DNA of 52,479 nt. Source: Parvibaculaceae bacterium. Its GTDB lineage: Bacteria; Pseudomonadota; Alphaproteobacteria; Parvibaculales; Parvibaculaceae. The notes under the pieces are model-generated. The model was not told the DNA's origin, did no database searches, and was given only the letters and a program-made list of their open reading frames with translations. Position 1 is the first letter of the stretch. The number at the start of each line of letters is the position of its first letter. A program made the translations under genes and the position numbers. Positions 34,651 to 44,192 of this stretch are shown here, piece after piece. The stretch lies in contig JARGNZ010000022.1 of NCBI GenBank assembly GCA_029209985.1, positions 1 to 52,479 on the forward strand, written 5' to 3'.

Positions 34651-35478
34651 ATGGCGAATAAATTTCAGGTGGCCTGTGTTCAAATGTGCAGTAGCCGGAG
34701 TGTTTCGGAAAACATTGAACAGGCCTGCGGGCTGATTGAAGCGGCCGCCGATGCGGGCGCTGAGCTGGTGATTACGCCTGAAATGACTTCGTTGCTTGAG
34801 CAAGAGACTAAAACTCTTTTTGCCCATGTTTATAGAGAAGATGAAGACCCGGCCCTTAAACGCTTTCGGGATGTTGCTCGTGCGCGGGGGATTTGGTTGG
34901 TGGTCGGTTCTTTGCCCATCTGGCTGAGCGATACTCAGATTGCTAATCGATGTTATGTGCTCTCCCCTCAGGGCGACGTGGTGTCTTTCTATGATAAAAT
35001 TCATATGTTTGATGTGGATTTGGCAGGTGGCGAAAGCTACCGAGAATCGCAGAATTTTCAGCCGGGCGAGCGCAGTGTTATTGCGCAAACCCCTTGGGGC
35101 GGGCTGGGGCTGAGCATTTGTTATGATGTGCGCTTCCCTGCGCTTTATAGAGAGCTGGCTCAAGGGGGCGCCTCATTTTTGAGCGTTCCGGCTGCCTTTA
35201 CCCAGCAAACAGGTGAAGCGCATTGGCATGTTTTGTTGCAAGCCCGGGCGATTGAAACGGGATGTTATGTTTTTGCATCGGCCCAAACTGGTGAGCATGA
35301 GTGCGGCCGTCATACCTATGGACATAGCTTGATCATTTCTCCGTGGGGTGAGGTGTTGGCGGATGGCCAGACAAATGTGGGTTTTGTCAGTGCTGAGGTG
35401 GACCTTGAAGCTGTTGCCCAAGCGCGAACGAAAGTTCCTTCTTTGCAGCACGACCGGCCTTTTCGGATGACCCCATGA
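34651..35478 (+). CDS. Carbon-nitrogen hydrolase, Nit1/Nit2-type
   Basis: A nitrilase-superfamily amidase of 275 residues with the catalytic triad E44 (TPEMTS), K116 (YDKIHMFDVD) and C157 (SICYDVRFP). These segments and the downstream AETGCYVFASAQTGEH resemble Nit1 deaminated-glutathione amidase or Nit2 omega-amidase; the glutaredoxin neighbour fits a link to glutathione repair, which is inferred. The ATG at 34651 gives the family start MANKFQVACVQM; a longer frame from 34465 overlaps grxC and is not used. It overlaps the DUF1178 gene by four bases (35475-35478). Confidence 0.93.
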   Translation: MANKFQVACVQMCSSRSVSENIEQACGLIEAAADAGAELVITPEMTSLLEQETKTLFAHVYREDEDPALKRFRDVARARGIWLVVGSLPIWLSDTQIANRCYVLSPQGDVVSFYDKIHMFDVDLAGGESYRESQNFQPGERSVIAQTPWGGLGLSICYDVRFPALYRELAQGGASFLSVPAAFTQQTGEAHWHVLLQARAIETGCYVFASAQTGEHECGRHTYGHSLIISPWGEVLADGQTNVGFVSAEVDLEAVAQARTKVPSLQHDRPFRMTP

Positions 35479-35909
35479 TTAGGTATCAACTCTTGTGTAA
35501 AGAGGATCATGAATTTGACGGGTGGTTTACTGGCTCCGCCGAATTTGATCGGCAAGTGGCGCAGAAAGAAATCCTATGCCCTGTGTGTGGGTCGAGTGAT
35601 GTGCGTAAGGGGCTGATGGCGCCTTCGGTTGCTACGTCTCGTATGAAGGCGCAAGGACGTCAGGAAAAAGCCCGACAAGTTGCGATGGAAACTGTCGGCG
35701 ATGCAATGCGGGCGCTGAAAAGAGAAGTCGAAAGAGAATGTGATGATGTGGGCACGGGCTTTGCTGAAGAGGCTCGTAAAATACATTACGGCGAAGCGGA
35801 AGAGCGTGGCATTTATGGAGATGCGACGGTGGCGGAAGCCAAAGAGTTATTGGAAGAGGGCGTCGATATTTTGCCGCTTCCGTTTTCATCCAACTCTAAA
35901 TTGAATTAG
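35475..35909 (+). CDS. DUF1178 family protein
   Basis: A 144-residue protein of unknown function, common in alphaproteobacteria downstream of nit genes. The start MIRYQLLCKEDHEFDGWF is the family signature, with a CPVCGS zinc-knuckle-like pair at 35-38 plus C8 nearby, and a C-terminal stretch GEAEERGIYGDATVAEAKELLEEG that is well conserved in DUF1178. Start overlaps the nitrilase stop by four bases (ATGA), so translation is coupled. No terminator is clear; the TetR gene converges 63 bases on. Confidence 0.93.
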   Translation: MIRYQLLCKEDHEFDGWFTGSAEFDRQVAQKEILCPVCGSSDVRKGLMAPSVATSRMKAQGRQEKARQVAMETVGDAMRALKREVERECDDVGTGFAEEARKIHYGEAEERGIYGDATVAEAKELLEEGVDILPLPFSSNSKLN

Positions 35910-35972
35910 CTGCCACCCCTCAAGTCTGCACGGATGTTTGCTCGTCGCTAAGCAAAGCCGTTTTGGATGGGG

Positions 35973-36641
35973 TTAGTTATTTTCTTCACGGGCGAGTATG
36001 TCAGCTGCCCAAAAAGAAATGATGCTGCTGGCGGCTTCATTGACGATTTCGTCGCGGTGGGAAAGTTCTTCTTCAAGGGCTAATTCGATCGTTGTGTAGC
36101 CAATTTCAATTGAAATCCGAACCTTTGTCCAAATTTTATCTTGGTTAACATTGGGAATGATCGGGATGAGTACCTTCGTGATGATCTCTGTGAGTTCGCG
36201 GTTGGCGATTAAGCGTCGTTCTCGCAAAATAGGGACGGCGCTGGAGGCTCGCATCACAGCAAGGCTGCCCGGTTGTTTAGCTGTTAGAGAGACTAATTGT
36301 GACATGAGGTTGCGCACACCTCCTGCCAATTGCGGGGGCTGGCCATCGGGGAGGCTTTGGCTCCAATTATAGACTGCCTTGAGCTGAGCTTCGGAAAGCT
36401 TGTCTGCCAATGCGCGCAGCAATGCGTATTTATTGGGGAAGTAACGGTAGAGCGCGGGCACGGTGACGTTTGCCCGATCGGCGATCATGTTGGTTGAAAT
36501 GCGTTCAACGCCTTCTGCCTCAAGGAGCATAGCTGCGACGGCGAGTAATTTGTCGTAGGTGGCTTGTGCGCGTTTTTGTAGAGGGCGCTTTTTCAGATCG
36601 AGGTCAATCGTACCGGCTTTGCTGGTGACATTTGTACTCAT
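35973..36641 (-). CDS. TetR family transcriptional regulator
   Basis: A 222-residue repressor-type protein. The N-terminal helix-turn-helix lies at about 25-75, with ISTNMIADRANVTVPALYRYF forming the recognition helix region and PNKYALLRALA closing it. The remainder is an all-helical ligand domain without recognisable specificity. It lies 26 bases downstream of ubiG on the same strand and so may be co-transcribed; its targets are not evident. No nearby transporter on an adjoining promoter points to a ligand. Confidence 0.93.
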   Translation of the reverse strand: MSTNVTSKAGTIDLDLKKRPLQKRAQATYDKLLAVAAMLLEAEGVERISTNMIADRANVTVPALYRYFPNKYALLRALADKLSEAQLKAVYNWSQSLPDGQPPQLAGGVRNLMSQLVSLTAKQPGSLAVMRASSAVPILRERRLIANRELTEIITKVLIPIIPNVNQDKIWTKVRISIEIGYTTIELALEEELSHRDEIVNEAASSIISFWAADILAREENN

Positions 36642-36667
36642 CTGAAACCCTACTCCCCTGATGCGAC

Positions 36668-37456
36668 CTAGTCAGGCTTGGTCGCAATTGTCATGTAGTT
36701 CACTGCAGTGTCTTTCGACAGTGACCATCGATCTGAGATTGGGTTGTAGGTAACGCCAGTGAACTCCCCCACCGAAAGACCAGCGTTATTAAGATGGCCC
36801 GTCAGTTCATCCGGTTTGATGAATTGCGACCATTGATGTGTCCCCACTGGTAACCAGCGTAAAATGTATTCTGCGCCGATGACAGCTAACCCTAATGATT
36901 TGAAGGTCCGATTGAGGGTAGCGCATAACATCACCCCCCCAGGTGCCAGCAAATTTGCACAAGAAGTAACGAAGTGCGGCAGATCAGCCACGTGCTCCAT
37001 CACTTCCATATTGATTATGATATTAAACCTTTCGTTCTGTTCGACAAGCATTTCTGCTGGTATGGAACGATAGTTAATAGTCAATTTTTGCTGCTCGGCG
37101 TGTACTTTGGCTGTCTTAATGTTGTTTTCGGAGGCGTCGGCACCGGTGACGTCAGCGCCCATCCGGCACATGGGTTCGCTGAGCAGTCCGCCGCCGCACC
37201 CGATATCGAGTAGGCTTAATCCTTCTAACGGTCTTGCTAAACTCTGATCGCGATTGAAGTGAGAGCAGAGTTGTTCGCGGATAAAAGCAAGCCGGGTTGG
37301 ATTGAATTTATGGAGCGGGCGGAATTTCCCCAAGGGATCCCACCACTCTTCTGCGATGGCAGAAAACCGGGCAACGTCTTCGGGGTCAATGGTGGTGCGG
37401 CCTGTCTGATCGGAATTGTTGGCATGAGAGCCCGTCGTAGTTGCCTGTGGGGACAT
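36668..37456 (-). CDS. ubiG: Ubiquinone biosynthesis O-methyltransferase
   Basis: Performs both O-methylations in ubiquinone synthesis. The 262-residue enzyme shows the typical [26 protein letters not shown] start, the SAM loop D84-I-G-C-G-G-G90, [13 protein letters not shown] and [12 protein letters not shown] near the C terminus. AAAAGG precedes the ATG at 37456 with eight-base spacing. It is divergent from lysC across a 375-base gap that contains a strong inverted repeat. The tetR gene follows at 26 bases. Confidence 0.97.
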   Translation of the reverse strand: MSPQATTTGSHANNSDQTGRTTIDPEDVARFSAIAEEWWDPLGKFRPLHKFNPTRLAFIREQLCSHFNRDQSLARPLEGLSLLDIGCGGGLLSEPMCRMGADVTGADASENNIKTAKVHAEQQKLTINYRSIPAEMLVEQNERFNIIINMEVMEHVADLPHFVTSCANLLAPGGVMLCATLNRTFKSLGLAVIGAEYILRWLPVGTHQWSQFIKPDELTGHLNNAGLSVGEFTGVTYNPISDRWSLSKDTAVNYMTIATKPD

Positions 37457-37831
37457 GGTAAAATACCTTTTATTTTCAATATCTTAGTGGGGACGTGGCC
37501 GAAATCGTTGCCTAAGGGTACTGCATTTAAGTGGGTTGGGGCGAGGGCTTATGTTGCGACATTGTGGAACAGGCCTTATGTATGGGCCCAAATGCAGCAC
37601 ATAGACGGATTTGGGCCCATTTTGTATGGTGCCGCCGCGAAACTTAGTGGTTTTGATTCTCTTGTTTATGGAGGGAGCCATCTAAGCGCGCGTCTGGTGA
37701 GGACCTTGCGGGGTTATGCTTCTTGGGCCTGATTGCGGGAATGGCAAATAGGGATGTTCTGGCGAGGTCTGTTTTAGGCTTGGCGATTAATTAGCTTCTT
37801 TGAAGAGAAGCAGACGATAGGATTGTTGTGT
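37457..37831. other. ubiG-lysC divergent gap
   Basis: 375 bases without a recognisable protein gene. It contains a 12-bp inverted repeat at 37582-37620 (listed separately), which could end a short transcript or bind a regulator. AGGA at 37819-37822 is the lysC ribosome binding site. No lysine or SAM riboswitch was recognised. Confidence 0.5.
37582..37620. repeat. Perfect 12-bp inverted repeat with 15-base spacer
   Basis: ATGGGCCCAAAT (37582-37593) and ATTTGGGCCCAT (37609-37620) are exact complements with GCAGCACATAGACGG between them, followed on the plus strand by TTTG. It may be an operator shared by ubiG and lysC, or the terminator of an unannotated small RNA. Confidence 0.6.
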
Positions 37832-39094
37832 ATGGCCCGATTGGTCATGAAATTTGGCGGGACATCGGTGGCGGACCTAGAACGGATTCGCAACGTTGCC
37901 ACGCATGTAAAACGTGAAATTGATGCAGGGCATCAAGTGGCGGTGGTTGTATCTGCTATGGCAGGACAGACCAACCAGTTGGTGAATTGGACGCGGGAAG
38001 CTGCAAAGCTGCACGATGCGCGCGAGTATGATGCTGTGGTGTCAACGGGCGAGCAAGTGACGGCTGGGTTGTTGTCTATCACGCTTCAGAATATGGGCGT
38101 TGACGCGCGTTCGTGGTTGGGGTGGCAAATCCCCATTATTACGGATGGGGCGCATGGGGCGGCACGTATTCAAGAAATTAAGGGCGAGGCGCTGATCGAA
38201 CGGTTAGAGCAGGGTCAAGTTGCTGTTGTGGCTGGTTTCCAAGGCATTGGACCGGATAATCGGATTACGACACTCGGGCGGGGTGGTTCAGACACCAGCG
38301 CGGTCGCCATTGCGGCGGCTGTGCAGGCAGATCGATGCGATATTTATACGGATGTGGACGGCGTTTATACGACGGACCCACGTATTGTGTCTAAAGCGCG
38401 GAAGCTGGGTAAAATCAGCTACGAGGAAATGTTGGAAATGGCGTCGCTGGGCGCGAAGGTGCTGCAAACGCGGTCTGTTGAATTGGCGATGGTGCACGGT
38501 GTGCCGTTGCAGGTTCGCTCAAGCTTTGATGCACCAGATGGCCCGCAAGGGCACGGTGTGGGCCGTGACTATTTTGGGCCTGGTACAATTGTATGTAATG
38601 AGGATGAAATCGTGGAACAGGAAGTCGTTAGCGGTATCGCGTATTCCAAAGACGAAGCTAAAATTACCCTGCGTAAAGTGGCCGACCAGCCGGGTGTGGC
38701 CGCACGCGTGTTTGGTCCTTTGGCAGATGCAGCGATCAACGTCGATATGATTGTGCAGAACGTTTCTGAAGACGGAAACCGCACCGATATTACCTTCACT
38801 GTGCCCTCTGCTGATTTGGACCGGGCGGTAGAAGTGATTAATTCTTCGGCAGCCGATATTCAATTTGCAGAATTGTTAAGCGATACAGATGTTGTGAAAG
38901 TCTCTATCATCGGTGTTGGCATGCGGTCCCATGTGGGGGTTGCGCGCAAAATGTTTGAAACGCTTGCAGACAAAGGCATTAACCTTCAGGTGATCTCTAC
39001 ATCTGAAATTAAAGTGAGTGTCTTGATCAGTTCAGAGTATTCTGAATTGGCCATTCGCGCGTTACACACGGCTTACGGACTGGATCAAGAGTAG
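37832..39094 (+). CDS. lysC: Aspartate kinase
   Basis: Phosphorylates aspartate, the first step toward lysine, threonine, methionine and diaminopimelate. 420 residues: the kinase domain starts with K7-F-G-G-T-S and contains SAMAGQTNQL, TTLGRGGSDTSA and TDVDGVYTTDPR; two ACT regulatory domains lie at about 265-415 (AKITLRKVADQPGVAARVF, VVKVSIIGVGMRSHVGVA). The ATG at 37832 follows AGGA with nine-base spacing; a TTG at 37823 is less likely. It is the monofunctional, feedback-regulated form. ptsP follows at 97 bases, as in many alphaproteobacteria. Confidence 0.97.
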   Translation: MARLVMKFGGTSVADLERIRNVATHVKREIDAGHQVAVVVSAMAGQTNQLVNWTREAAKLHDAREYDAVVSTGEQVTAGLLSITLQNMGVDARSWLGWQIPIITDGAHGAARIQEIKGEALIERLEQGQVAVVAGFQGIGPDNRITTLGRGGSDTSAVAIAAAVQADRCDIYTDVDGVYTTDPRIVSKARKLGKISYEEMLEMASLGAKVLQTRSVELAMVHGVPLQVRSSFDAPDGPQGHGVGRDYFGPGTIVCNEDEIVEQEVVSGIAYSKDEAKITLRKVADQPGVAARVFGPLADAAINVDMIVQNVSEDGNRTDITFTVPSADLDRAVEVINSSAADIQFAELLSDTDVVKVSIIGVGMRSHVGVARKMFETLADKGINLQVISTSEIKVSVLISSEYSELAIRALHTAYGLDQE

Positions 39095-39191
39095 ATATGA
39101 ATGCACGGCGGCATATGGCATCTCGTTTTTGGCGAGTTTGCGGCCTCTCATCTCTAACATGTCAAATTGACTTGTTTGGGGAGGGGCTGTC

Positions 39192-41462
39192 GTGACCCAT
39201 GCCGGTGTAGGTGGCCCACGCGTATTGCTGCGGCGATTGCGTGAGGAGATGGCGGAGCAAAGTAGTCCGCAAAAACGTCTCGACACAATTGTGCATATGA
39301 TTGCGCAAAGTGTTGTTGCGGAAGTGTGCTCTCTCTATCTCATTCGCAATGACACGGCTTTAGAGCTTTTTGCAACGGAAGGCTTGCGCCCTGATTCCGT
39401 TCACATCACACGATTGCGTGTGGGTGAGGGGTTGGTGGGCGACATTGCTGCCCATGCGCGTCCGCTCAATTTGTTTGATGCTCAAGCCCACCCTGCCTAT
39501 GCCTATCGTCCTGAAACGGGTGAGGAAGTTTATAAGTCGCTGATGGGCGTGCCCATTTTGCGCAGTGGCCGGGTTGTAGGTGTGCTGGTGGTTCAGAACC
39601 GGACCATGCGCCATTATTCTGAGGAAGAAGTTGAGGCGCTTGAGACCGTTGCCATGGTCATTGCTGAAATGCTGGCGGCGGGTGGGCTGACGCAACTGGG
39701 GTCTGAAGACGGTGTGGAATCGCCACCGGAACGTACGCATTATGTGTGTGGCACGGTTATCTCGGACGGTATTGGGCTGGGCCATGCGGTGCTGCATGAA
39801 CCGCGCATTCATGTAGAACATCTGATTGCTGAAGATGTGGACAGCGAGCAGCTTCGATTGGAAAGCGCGGTTTATGAATTGCGCTCGTCTATCGATCAGA
39901 TGTTGAATACATCGGACCTGAGCCATGCGGGCGAACACCGGGAAGTTTTGCAAGCGTACCGTATGTTCGCAAATGACCGTGGTTGGTTGCGCCGGATGAT
40001 TGAGGTGATCAAAACCGGGTTGACGGCTGAGGCGGCTGTGGAGCGGGTGCAAAATGATACGCGCGCGCGGATGATGCGCCAGACCGATCCTTATTTGCGC
40101 GATCGGCTGCATGACCTTGATGACCTCGCCAACCGTTTGTTACGTCATTTGATTGGCCTTGGTCCGTCCTCTGCGGGCGGTGAATTGCCCGATGATGCGA
40201 TTGTAATTGCCCGGAACATGGGCCCTGCGGAACTGTTAGATTATGACAAGGACCGCCTGCGTGGGTTGATTTTGGAAGAAGGGTCGAGCAACGCACATGT
40301 TGCGATTGTGGCCCGTGCGCTTGGTATTCCTACCATTGGCCGCGCTTCTGGGGTGTTGGACCGGGTTGAGCAAAATGATGCTGTGATCTTGGATGGGGAC
40401 ACGGGCGAAGTTTATGTGCGCCCAAGCCCAGAGGTCATTGAAGCTTATTCTGAGAAAGCCCGCTTTAGGGCGCGTAAACAAGCTCAGTATGAAGCGATCC
40501 GGCATGAGCCATCGATCACTAAAGATGGGATGGATATTTCGCTCAATTTGAACGCCGGTTTGTTGGTGGATTTGCCGCAATTAGCGGAATCAGGTGCCGA
40601 AGGGATTGGGCTGTTTCGGACAGAGCTGCAATTTATGGTGGCCTCTACGTTGCCAAGCCAGCGTGATCAAACACAATTATATTCCGCCGTTCTTGATGCG
40701 GCAGGTGACCGCCCGGTTGTGTTCCGCACCTTGGACATTGGGGGCGACAAGATTCTTCCCTACATGAAGGTGGAGCGAGAAGAAAATCCTGCGCTTGGGT
40801 GGCGGGCGCTTCGCATTGCGTTGGACCGCCCTTCTTTGTTGCGCCATCAGGTGCGGGCGCTGCTGGCTGCGGCTGAAGGGCGTGAATTACGGTTGATGTT
40901 CCCGATGGTTGCGGAAGTGAATGAGTTCGTGAAAGCCAAGGCGTTGGTGGACAAGGAACTGGCGCGACTTGAAAAGTTTAATAAGCCACGGCCTAGCAAG
41001 TTGATTGTGGGCACAATGTTGGAAGTGCCTGCGCTGGTGTGGCAATTGGATGCGTTGTTGCCGCTTGTGGACTTTGTCTCTATTGGGTCGAACGATTTGT
41101 TGCAGTTCTTTTTTGCGAGCGACCGGGGCAACCCGCGTGTGTCTGACCGGTATGATTATTTAGGCCCCTCCGTTTTGAATCTTCTGCGTCACGTGGTTCT
41201 TAAATGCCGCGAATATGATGTGACTTTGACGCTGTGTGGCGAGATGGCAAATAAGCCGCTGGAGGCGATGGCGCTTATTGGTCTTGGCTTTCGGCGGATC
41301 TCAATGTCACCTGCTGCCATTGGTCCGGTGAAAATGATGCTTCGCAGTTTGGATGCCGCTCGGCTTGAAGGCTTTATGGAAAGCCTTTATCTGCGCGGGG
41401 ATGCGACTTTGCGGACCGAATTGGAAGAATTCGCCAAAAACGAAGGCGTTTTGATCGGCTAG
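39192..41462 (+). CDS. ptsP: PEP-protein phosphotransferase of the nitrogen PTS (EI-Ntr)
   Basis: Takes phosphate from PEP and passes it to NPr in the regulatory PTS. 756 residues: an N-terminal GAF sensor domain (about 25-160) that in this family binds glutamine or other signals, then the enzyme I body with the His-domain motif G-S-S-N-A-H369, the PEP-binding TIM barrel and the late Cys motif TLCGEMANKP. Length matches PtsP rather than sugar-PTS EI. A GTG at 39192 starts it, with GAGGGG five bases before. It follows lysC. NPr and EIIA-Ntr are not in the window. Confidence 0.96.
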   Translation: MTHAGVGGPRVLLRRLREEMAEQSSPQKRLDTIVHMIAQSVVAEVCSLYLIRNDTALELFATEGLRPDSVHITRLRVGEGLVGDIAAHARPLNLFDAQAHPAYAYRPETGEEVYKSLMGVPILRSGRVVGVLVVQNRTMRHYSEEEVEALETVAMVIAEMLAAGGLTQLGSEDGVESPPERTHYVCGTVISDGIGLGHAVLHEPRIHVEHLIAEDVDSEQLRLESAVYELRSSIDQMLNTSDLSHAGEHREVLQAYRMFANDRGWLRRMIEVIKTGLTAEAAVERVQNDTRARMMRQTDPYLRDRLHDLDDLANRLLRHLIGLGPSSAGGELPDDAIVIARNMGPAELLDYDKDRLRGLILEEGSSNAHVAIVARALGIPTIGRASGVLDRVEQNDAVILDGDTGEVYVRPSPEVIEAYSEKARFRARKQAQYEAIRHEPSITKDGMDISLNLNAGLLVDLPQLAESGAEGIGLFRTELQFMVASTLPSQRDQTQLYSAVLDAAGDRPVVFRTLDIGGDKILPYMKVEREENPALGWRALRIALDRPSLLRHQVRALLAAAEGRELRLMFPMVAEVNEFVKAKALVDKELARLEKFNKPRPSKLIVGTMLEVPALVWQLDALLPLVDFVSIGSNDLLQFFFASDRGNPRVSDRYDYLGPSVLNLLRHVVLKCREYDVTLTLCGEMANKPLEAMALIGLGFRRISMSPAAIGPVKMMLRSLDAARLEGFMESLYLRGDATLRTELEEFAKNEGVLIG

Positions 41463-41533
41463 GGGATTAAAACACCTAAAAGTGGCTAATTATGTGGATC
41501 AGGCATTGCGGAACCGCGGGCCTTTTGATTTAT

Positions 41534-41541
41534 TTAACCAT
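41534..41541 (+). promoter_or_regulatory. CtrA half-site-like TTAACCAT upstream of rodZ
   Basis: TTAACCAT occurs 123 bases before the rodZ start, with two more TTAA cores downstream at 41550 and 41565. The gap (41463-41663) holds no gene. A CtrA role is an inference from the motif. Confidence 0.35.
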
Positions 41542-41663
41542 CTTGAACTTAAAGTAATTGCTAGGTTAACAGAGGGTTTCTTCCATAGGCTTTGGGAGGT
41601 ACCTCTAAAGATGCATTCTATTTGTCCGATGCTCGGATGGGGGAATGAAGCCGGGGGCAATCG

Positions 41664-42764
41664 ATGAATGATCGCGTAGTGGCCGATAAAGAGGCCGGTG
41701 CTGAGAAAGAACAGGTAGACAAATTGACCTTGGATGAGGATCGCCCAGAGGGTGCTCGCCGTATTCACTTGCATGATATTCAAGATGATGCCGAAGCCGA
41801 AGCTAATGCAGTGGATAAAGCTGACTTGGTTGGGGCGGCGCTACGAGCGCAGCGGCTGAAGCAAGGCTTGGACCTGGCGCAGGTATCGAGTGATTTGAAA
41901 ATTCGTCGTCCTTATTTGGAAGCTTTGGAAGATAGCCGCGACAGTGCGTTGCCGGGCCGGGCTTATGCCATCGGTTTTGTGCGCACCTATGCGACTTACC
42001 TCGGCATGGACGCAAAAAAGATTGTGGACCTGTTCAAAGTTGAAACAGACCCAGAAACCGAACTTGTGGATGAGCGGCTTGCTGAAGAATATCCATATGT
42101 TGAAGCTGGACCCGAGCGCCGCTGGCCTAAGGGGTCGCTTCTTATTTTGCTTTTGATTTCCTTTGCGGCGATTTACGGCGCGTGGCAATTATCGTTTTCT
42201 GTCGACCAAATGGTCAGTGGACGTGGTGCGAGCGTTTCGCCGAGCAATTCGTCAACAGATGCTGGGGTTGCCCCGGTTGCGTCTTTTCCAGCGCTGGGAC
42301 GTGAGGCTGTTGTTGCTGAAACCGACCCTGCTGGTGATGGGGAAGAGGGCGAAACGGATGTCACACTTGAGACACTCCCCACTTTAACCTCTCCTATTTT
42401 GACGCCGCCTGCCGGTGCGCAGACGCCTGCTGTTGAAACAGAAGCGGTTCCTCTCGCTGAGGGCAATCAATACGGTGTTGGTGGTGCAGATGAGACGGCC
42501 GCTTCCGCTGGGCGCGTGACGCTGCGGGCTTTGAAAAACGATTCTTGGTTGCGGGTTGAGGCTGCTGACGGTACGGCTCTCTTTAGCGAAACTTTGAAGG
42601 CTGGGGATACTTATGTCACCCCAGACCAACAAGGTTTGGTGATGGTGGCCCGTGATGCGGGAGCATTTGAAATTCTCGTTGATGAGAAATCTATCGGTTT
42701 GGCCGGGCCAAATGGCTTGGTTTTGACCGGCTTATCACTCGATCCAGATGATTTGGGTAATTAA
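41664..42764 (+). CDS. rodZ: RodZ-like cell-shape protein
   Basis: An inner-membrane protein coupling MreB to the cell-wall machinery. 366 residues: a cytoplasmic helix-turn-helix (HTH_25, about 53-125, with LRAQRLKQGLDLAQVSSDLK and PGRAYAIGFVRTYATYLG), a membrane segment at 157-177 (GSLLILLLISFAAIYGAWQL), a Pro/Thr/Glu-rich periplasmic linker and a C-terminal DUF4115 domain (about 285-355, ALKNDSWLRVEAADGTALF). The layout and the position before ispG repeat the E. coli rodZ-ispG order. A long acidic N-terminal tail of about 50 residues precedes the HTH. A hairpin separates it from ispG. Confidence 0.92.
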   Translation: MNDRVVADKEAGAEKEQVDKLTLDEDRPEGARRIHLHDIQDDAEAEANAVDKADLVGAALRAQRLKQGLDLAQVSSDLKIRRPYLEALEDSRDSALPGRAYAIGFVRTYATYLGMDAKKIVDLFKVETDPETELVDERLAEEYPYVEAGPERRWPKGSLLILLLISFAAIYGAWQLSFSVDQMVSGRGASVSPSNSSTDAGVAPVASFPALGREAVVAETDPAGDGEEGETDVTLETLPTLTSPILTPPAGAQTPAVETEAVPLAEGNQYGVGGADETAASAGRVTLRALKNDSWLRVEAADGTALFSETLKAGDTYVTPDQQGLVMVARDAGAFEILVDEKSIGLAGPNGLVLTGLSLDPDDLGN

Positions 42765-42832
42765 CGAGAACGGACAGCGTTTCTGCTTGTGAGAGACAAC
42801 GGGGCTGTTTAGCCGCCTAAACGACATATTTT

Positions 42833-42864
42833 AAGGGGAGACACGGTGTGCTGTGTCTCCCCTT
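42833..42864. terminator. Perfect 12-bp hairpin between rodZ and ispG
   Basis: AAGGGGAGACAC (42833-42844) pairs perfectly with GTGTCTCCCCTT (42853-42864) around an eight-base loop. Only three T follow before TGTGT, so it is a weak-tract terminator or an attenuator within the rodZ-ispG transcript. Confidence 0.55.
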
Positions 42865-42895
42865 TGTGTCTAAATGCCACATGATATCGCATGGG

Positions 42896-42923
42896 TTGTT
42901 GGAACCGCGTGAATTTGTATATA
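42896..42923 (+). promoter_or_regulatory. Candidate ispG promoter
   Basis: TTGTTG at 42896-42901, 16-base spacer, TATATA at 42918-42923, 66 bases before the ispG ATG. The -10 is good and the -35 fair. Confidence 0.4.
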
Positions 42924-42989
42924 GTCGGGATAGGTTAGACCATGACGCGAAGTCTAAGGTCATCAATCCCATTTGAATGGAAATATTGA

Positions 42990-44126
42990 ATGAGTATTCG
43001 CCCGTGGCGCGATATTGAACGTCGTAAAAGTCGGCAAATCCATGTTGGGTCTGTGCCGGTTGGCGGGGATGCGCCCATTGCTGTGCAATCAATGACGAAT
43101 ACAATCACGTCTGACGTGAAGGCGACCGTTGAGCAAATTTTGCAACTGGAAGAAGCCGGTGCAGATATTGTGCGGGTGTCTTGCCCTGATGAAGCCTCAA
43201 GCCGGGCGCTTAAAGAAATTGTGGCCGAAGTTTCTGTGCCGATCGTCGCGGATATTCATTTCCACTATAAGCGGGGCATTGAAGCTGCGGAAGCGGGCGC
43301 TGCGTGTTTGCGGATTAATCCGGGGAACATTGGATCGCCAGAACGGGTGCGCGAGGTTGTTAAGGCAGCTAAGGACAATAATTGTTCGATGCGGATTGGC
43401 GTGAATGCGGGATCGCTGGAAAAGCACTTGCTTGAGCGGTTCGGCGAGCCGTGCCCGGAAGCGATGGTGGAAAGTGCGCTTGAGCATGTGCGCTTGCTGG
43501 AAGACAATGATTTTCGCGAATACAAAATTTCTGTAAAAGCCTCTGATGTCTTTTTGACGGTGGCCGCGTATCACGCCCTATCAGAAGCTGTGGACTGTCC
43601 GTTGCATTTGGGCATTACCGAGGCGGGTGGCTTGATGAGCGGCACGGTGAAGTCGTCCATTGGTTTGGGGGCACTCTTGTGGGCTGGTATTGGCGATACG
43701 ATACGTGTGTCTTTGTCTGCAGACCCGGTTGAAGAAATTAAGGTCGGCTTTGATATTTTGAAATCCCTGAACCTACGCCACCGGGGGGTGAATATTATTT
43801 CCTGCCCTTCATGTGCCCGCCAAGGGTTCAATGTGATTGAGACTGTTAAGGTTCTGGAAGGTCGGTTGGCACATATCACGACGCCGATGAGCTTGTCTGT
43901 CATCGGTTGTGTTGTGAATGGGCCGGGGGAAGCAGCGCAAACGGACGTTGGGTTTACTGGCGGGGGTGCTGGGAGCGGCATGGTTTATGTCGCTGGCTTA
44001 CCAGATCATAAGCAAGCGAATGATGGGATGGTTGACCATCTCGTTCATTTGGTTGAAGAAAAAGCAGTAGAAATAGAAGCCGCTCGCGTGCTTGAGGCAG
44101 AGGCTGCGCAGCTCGCCGGTGATTAG
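42990..44126 (+). CDS. ispG: 4-hydroxy-3-methylbut-2-enyl diphosphate synthase (IspG)
   Basis: The penultimate step of the MEP pathway to isoprenoids, an iron-sulfur enzyme. 378 residues: a TIM-barrel domain (VQSMTNT near 33, [23 protein letters not shown]) and a C-terminal [4Fe-4S] domain with ligands C272, C275, C307 and E314 (C-P-S-C ... [10 protein letters not shown]). This is the usual bacterial length. It has its own candidate promoter at 42896 and lies after rodZ as in E. coli. prfA follows at 66 bases. Confidence 0.98.
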   Translation: MSIRPWRDIERRKSRQIHVGSVPVGGDAPIAVQSMTNTITSDVKATVEQILQLEEAGADIVRVSCPDEASSRALKEIVAEVSVPIVADIHFHYKRGIEAAEAGAACLRINPGNIGSPERVREVVKAAKDNNCSMRIGVNAGSLEKHLLERFGEPCPEAMVESALEHVRLLEDNDFREYKISVKASDVFLTVAAYHALSEAVDCPLHLGITEAGGLMSGTVKSSIGLGALLWAGIGDTIRVSLSADPVEEIKVGFDILKSLNLRHRGVNIISCPSCARQGFNVIETVKVLEGRLAHITTPMSLSVIGCVVNGPGEAAQTDVGFTGGGAGSGMVYVAGLPDHKQANDGMVDHLVHLVEEKAVEIEAARVLEAEAAQLAGD

Positions 44127-44192
44127 CGAGGGTGTTTGCCTTCTGACCGTGCCTGTTTGGGCAAACCTTTCCTGCTGATAGATTGAAAACAT

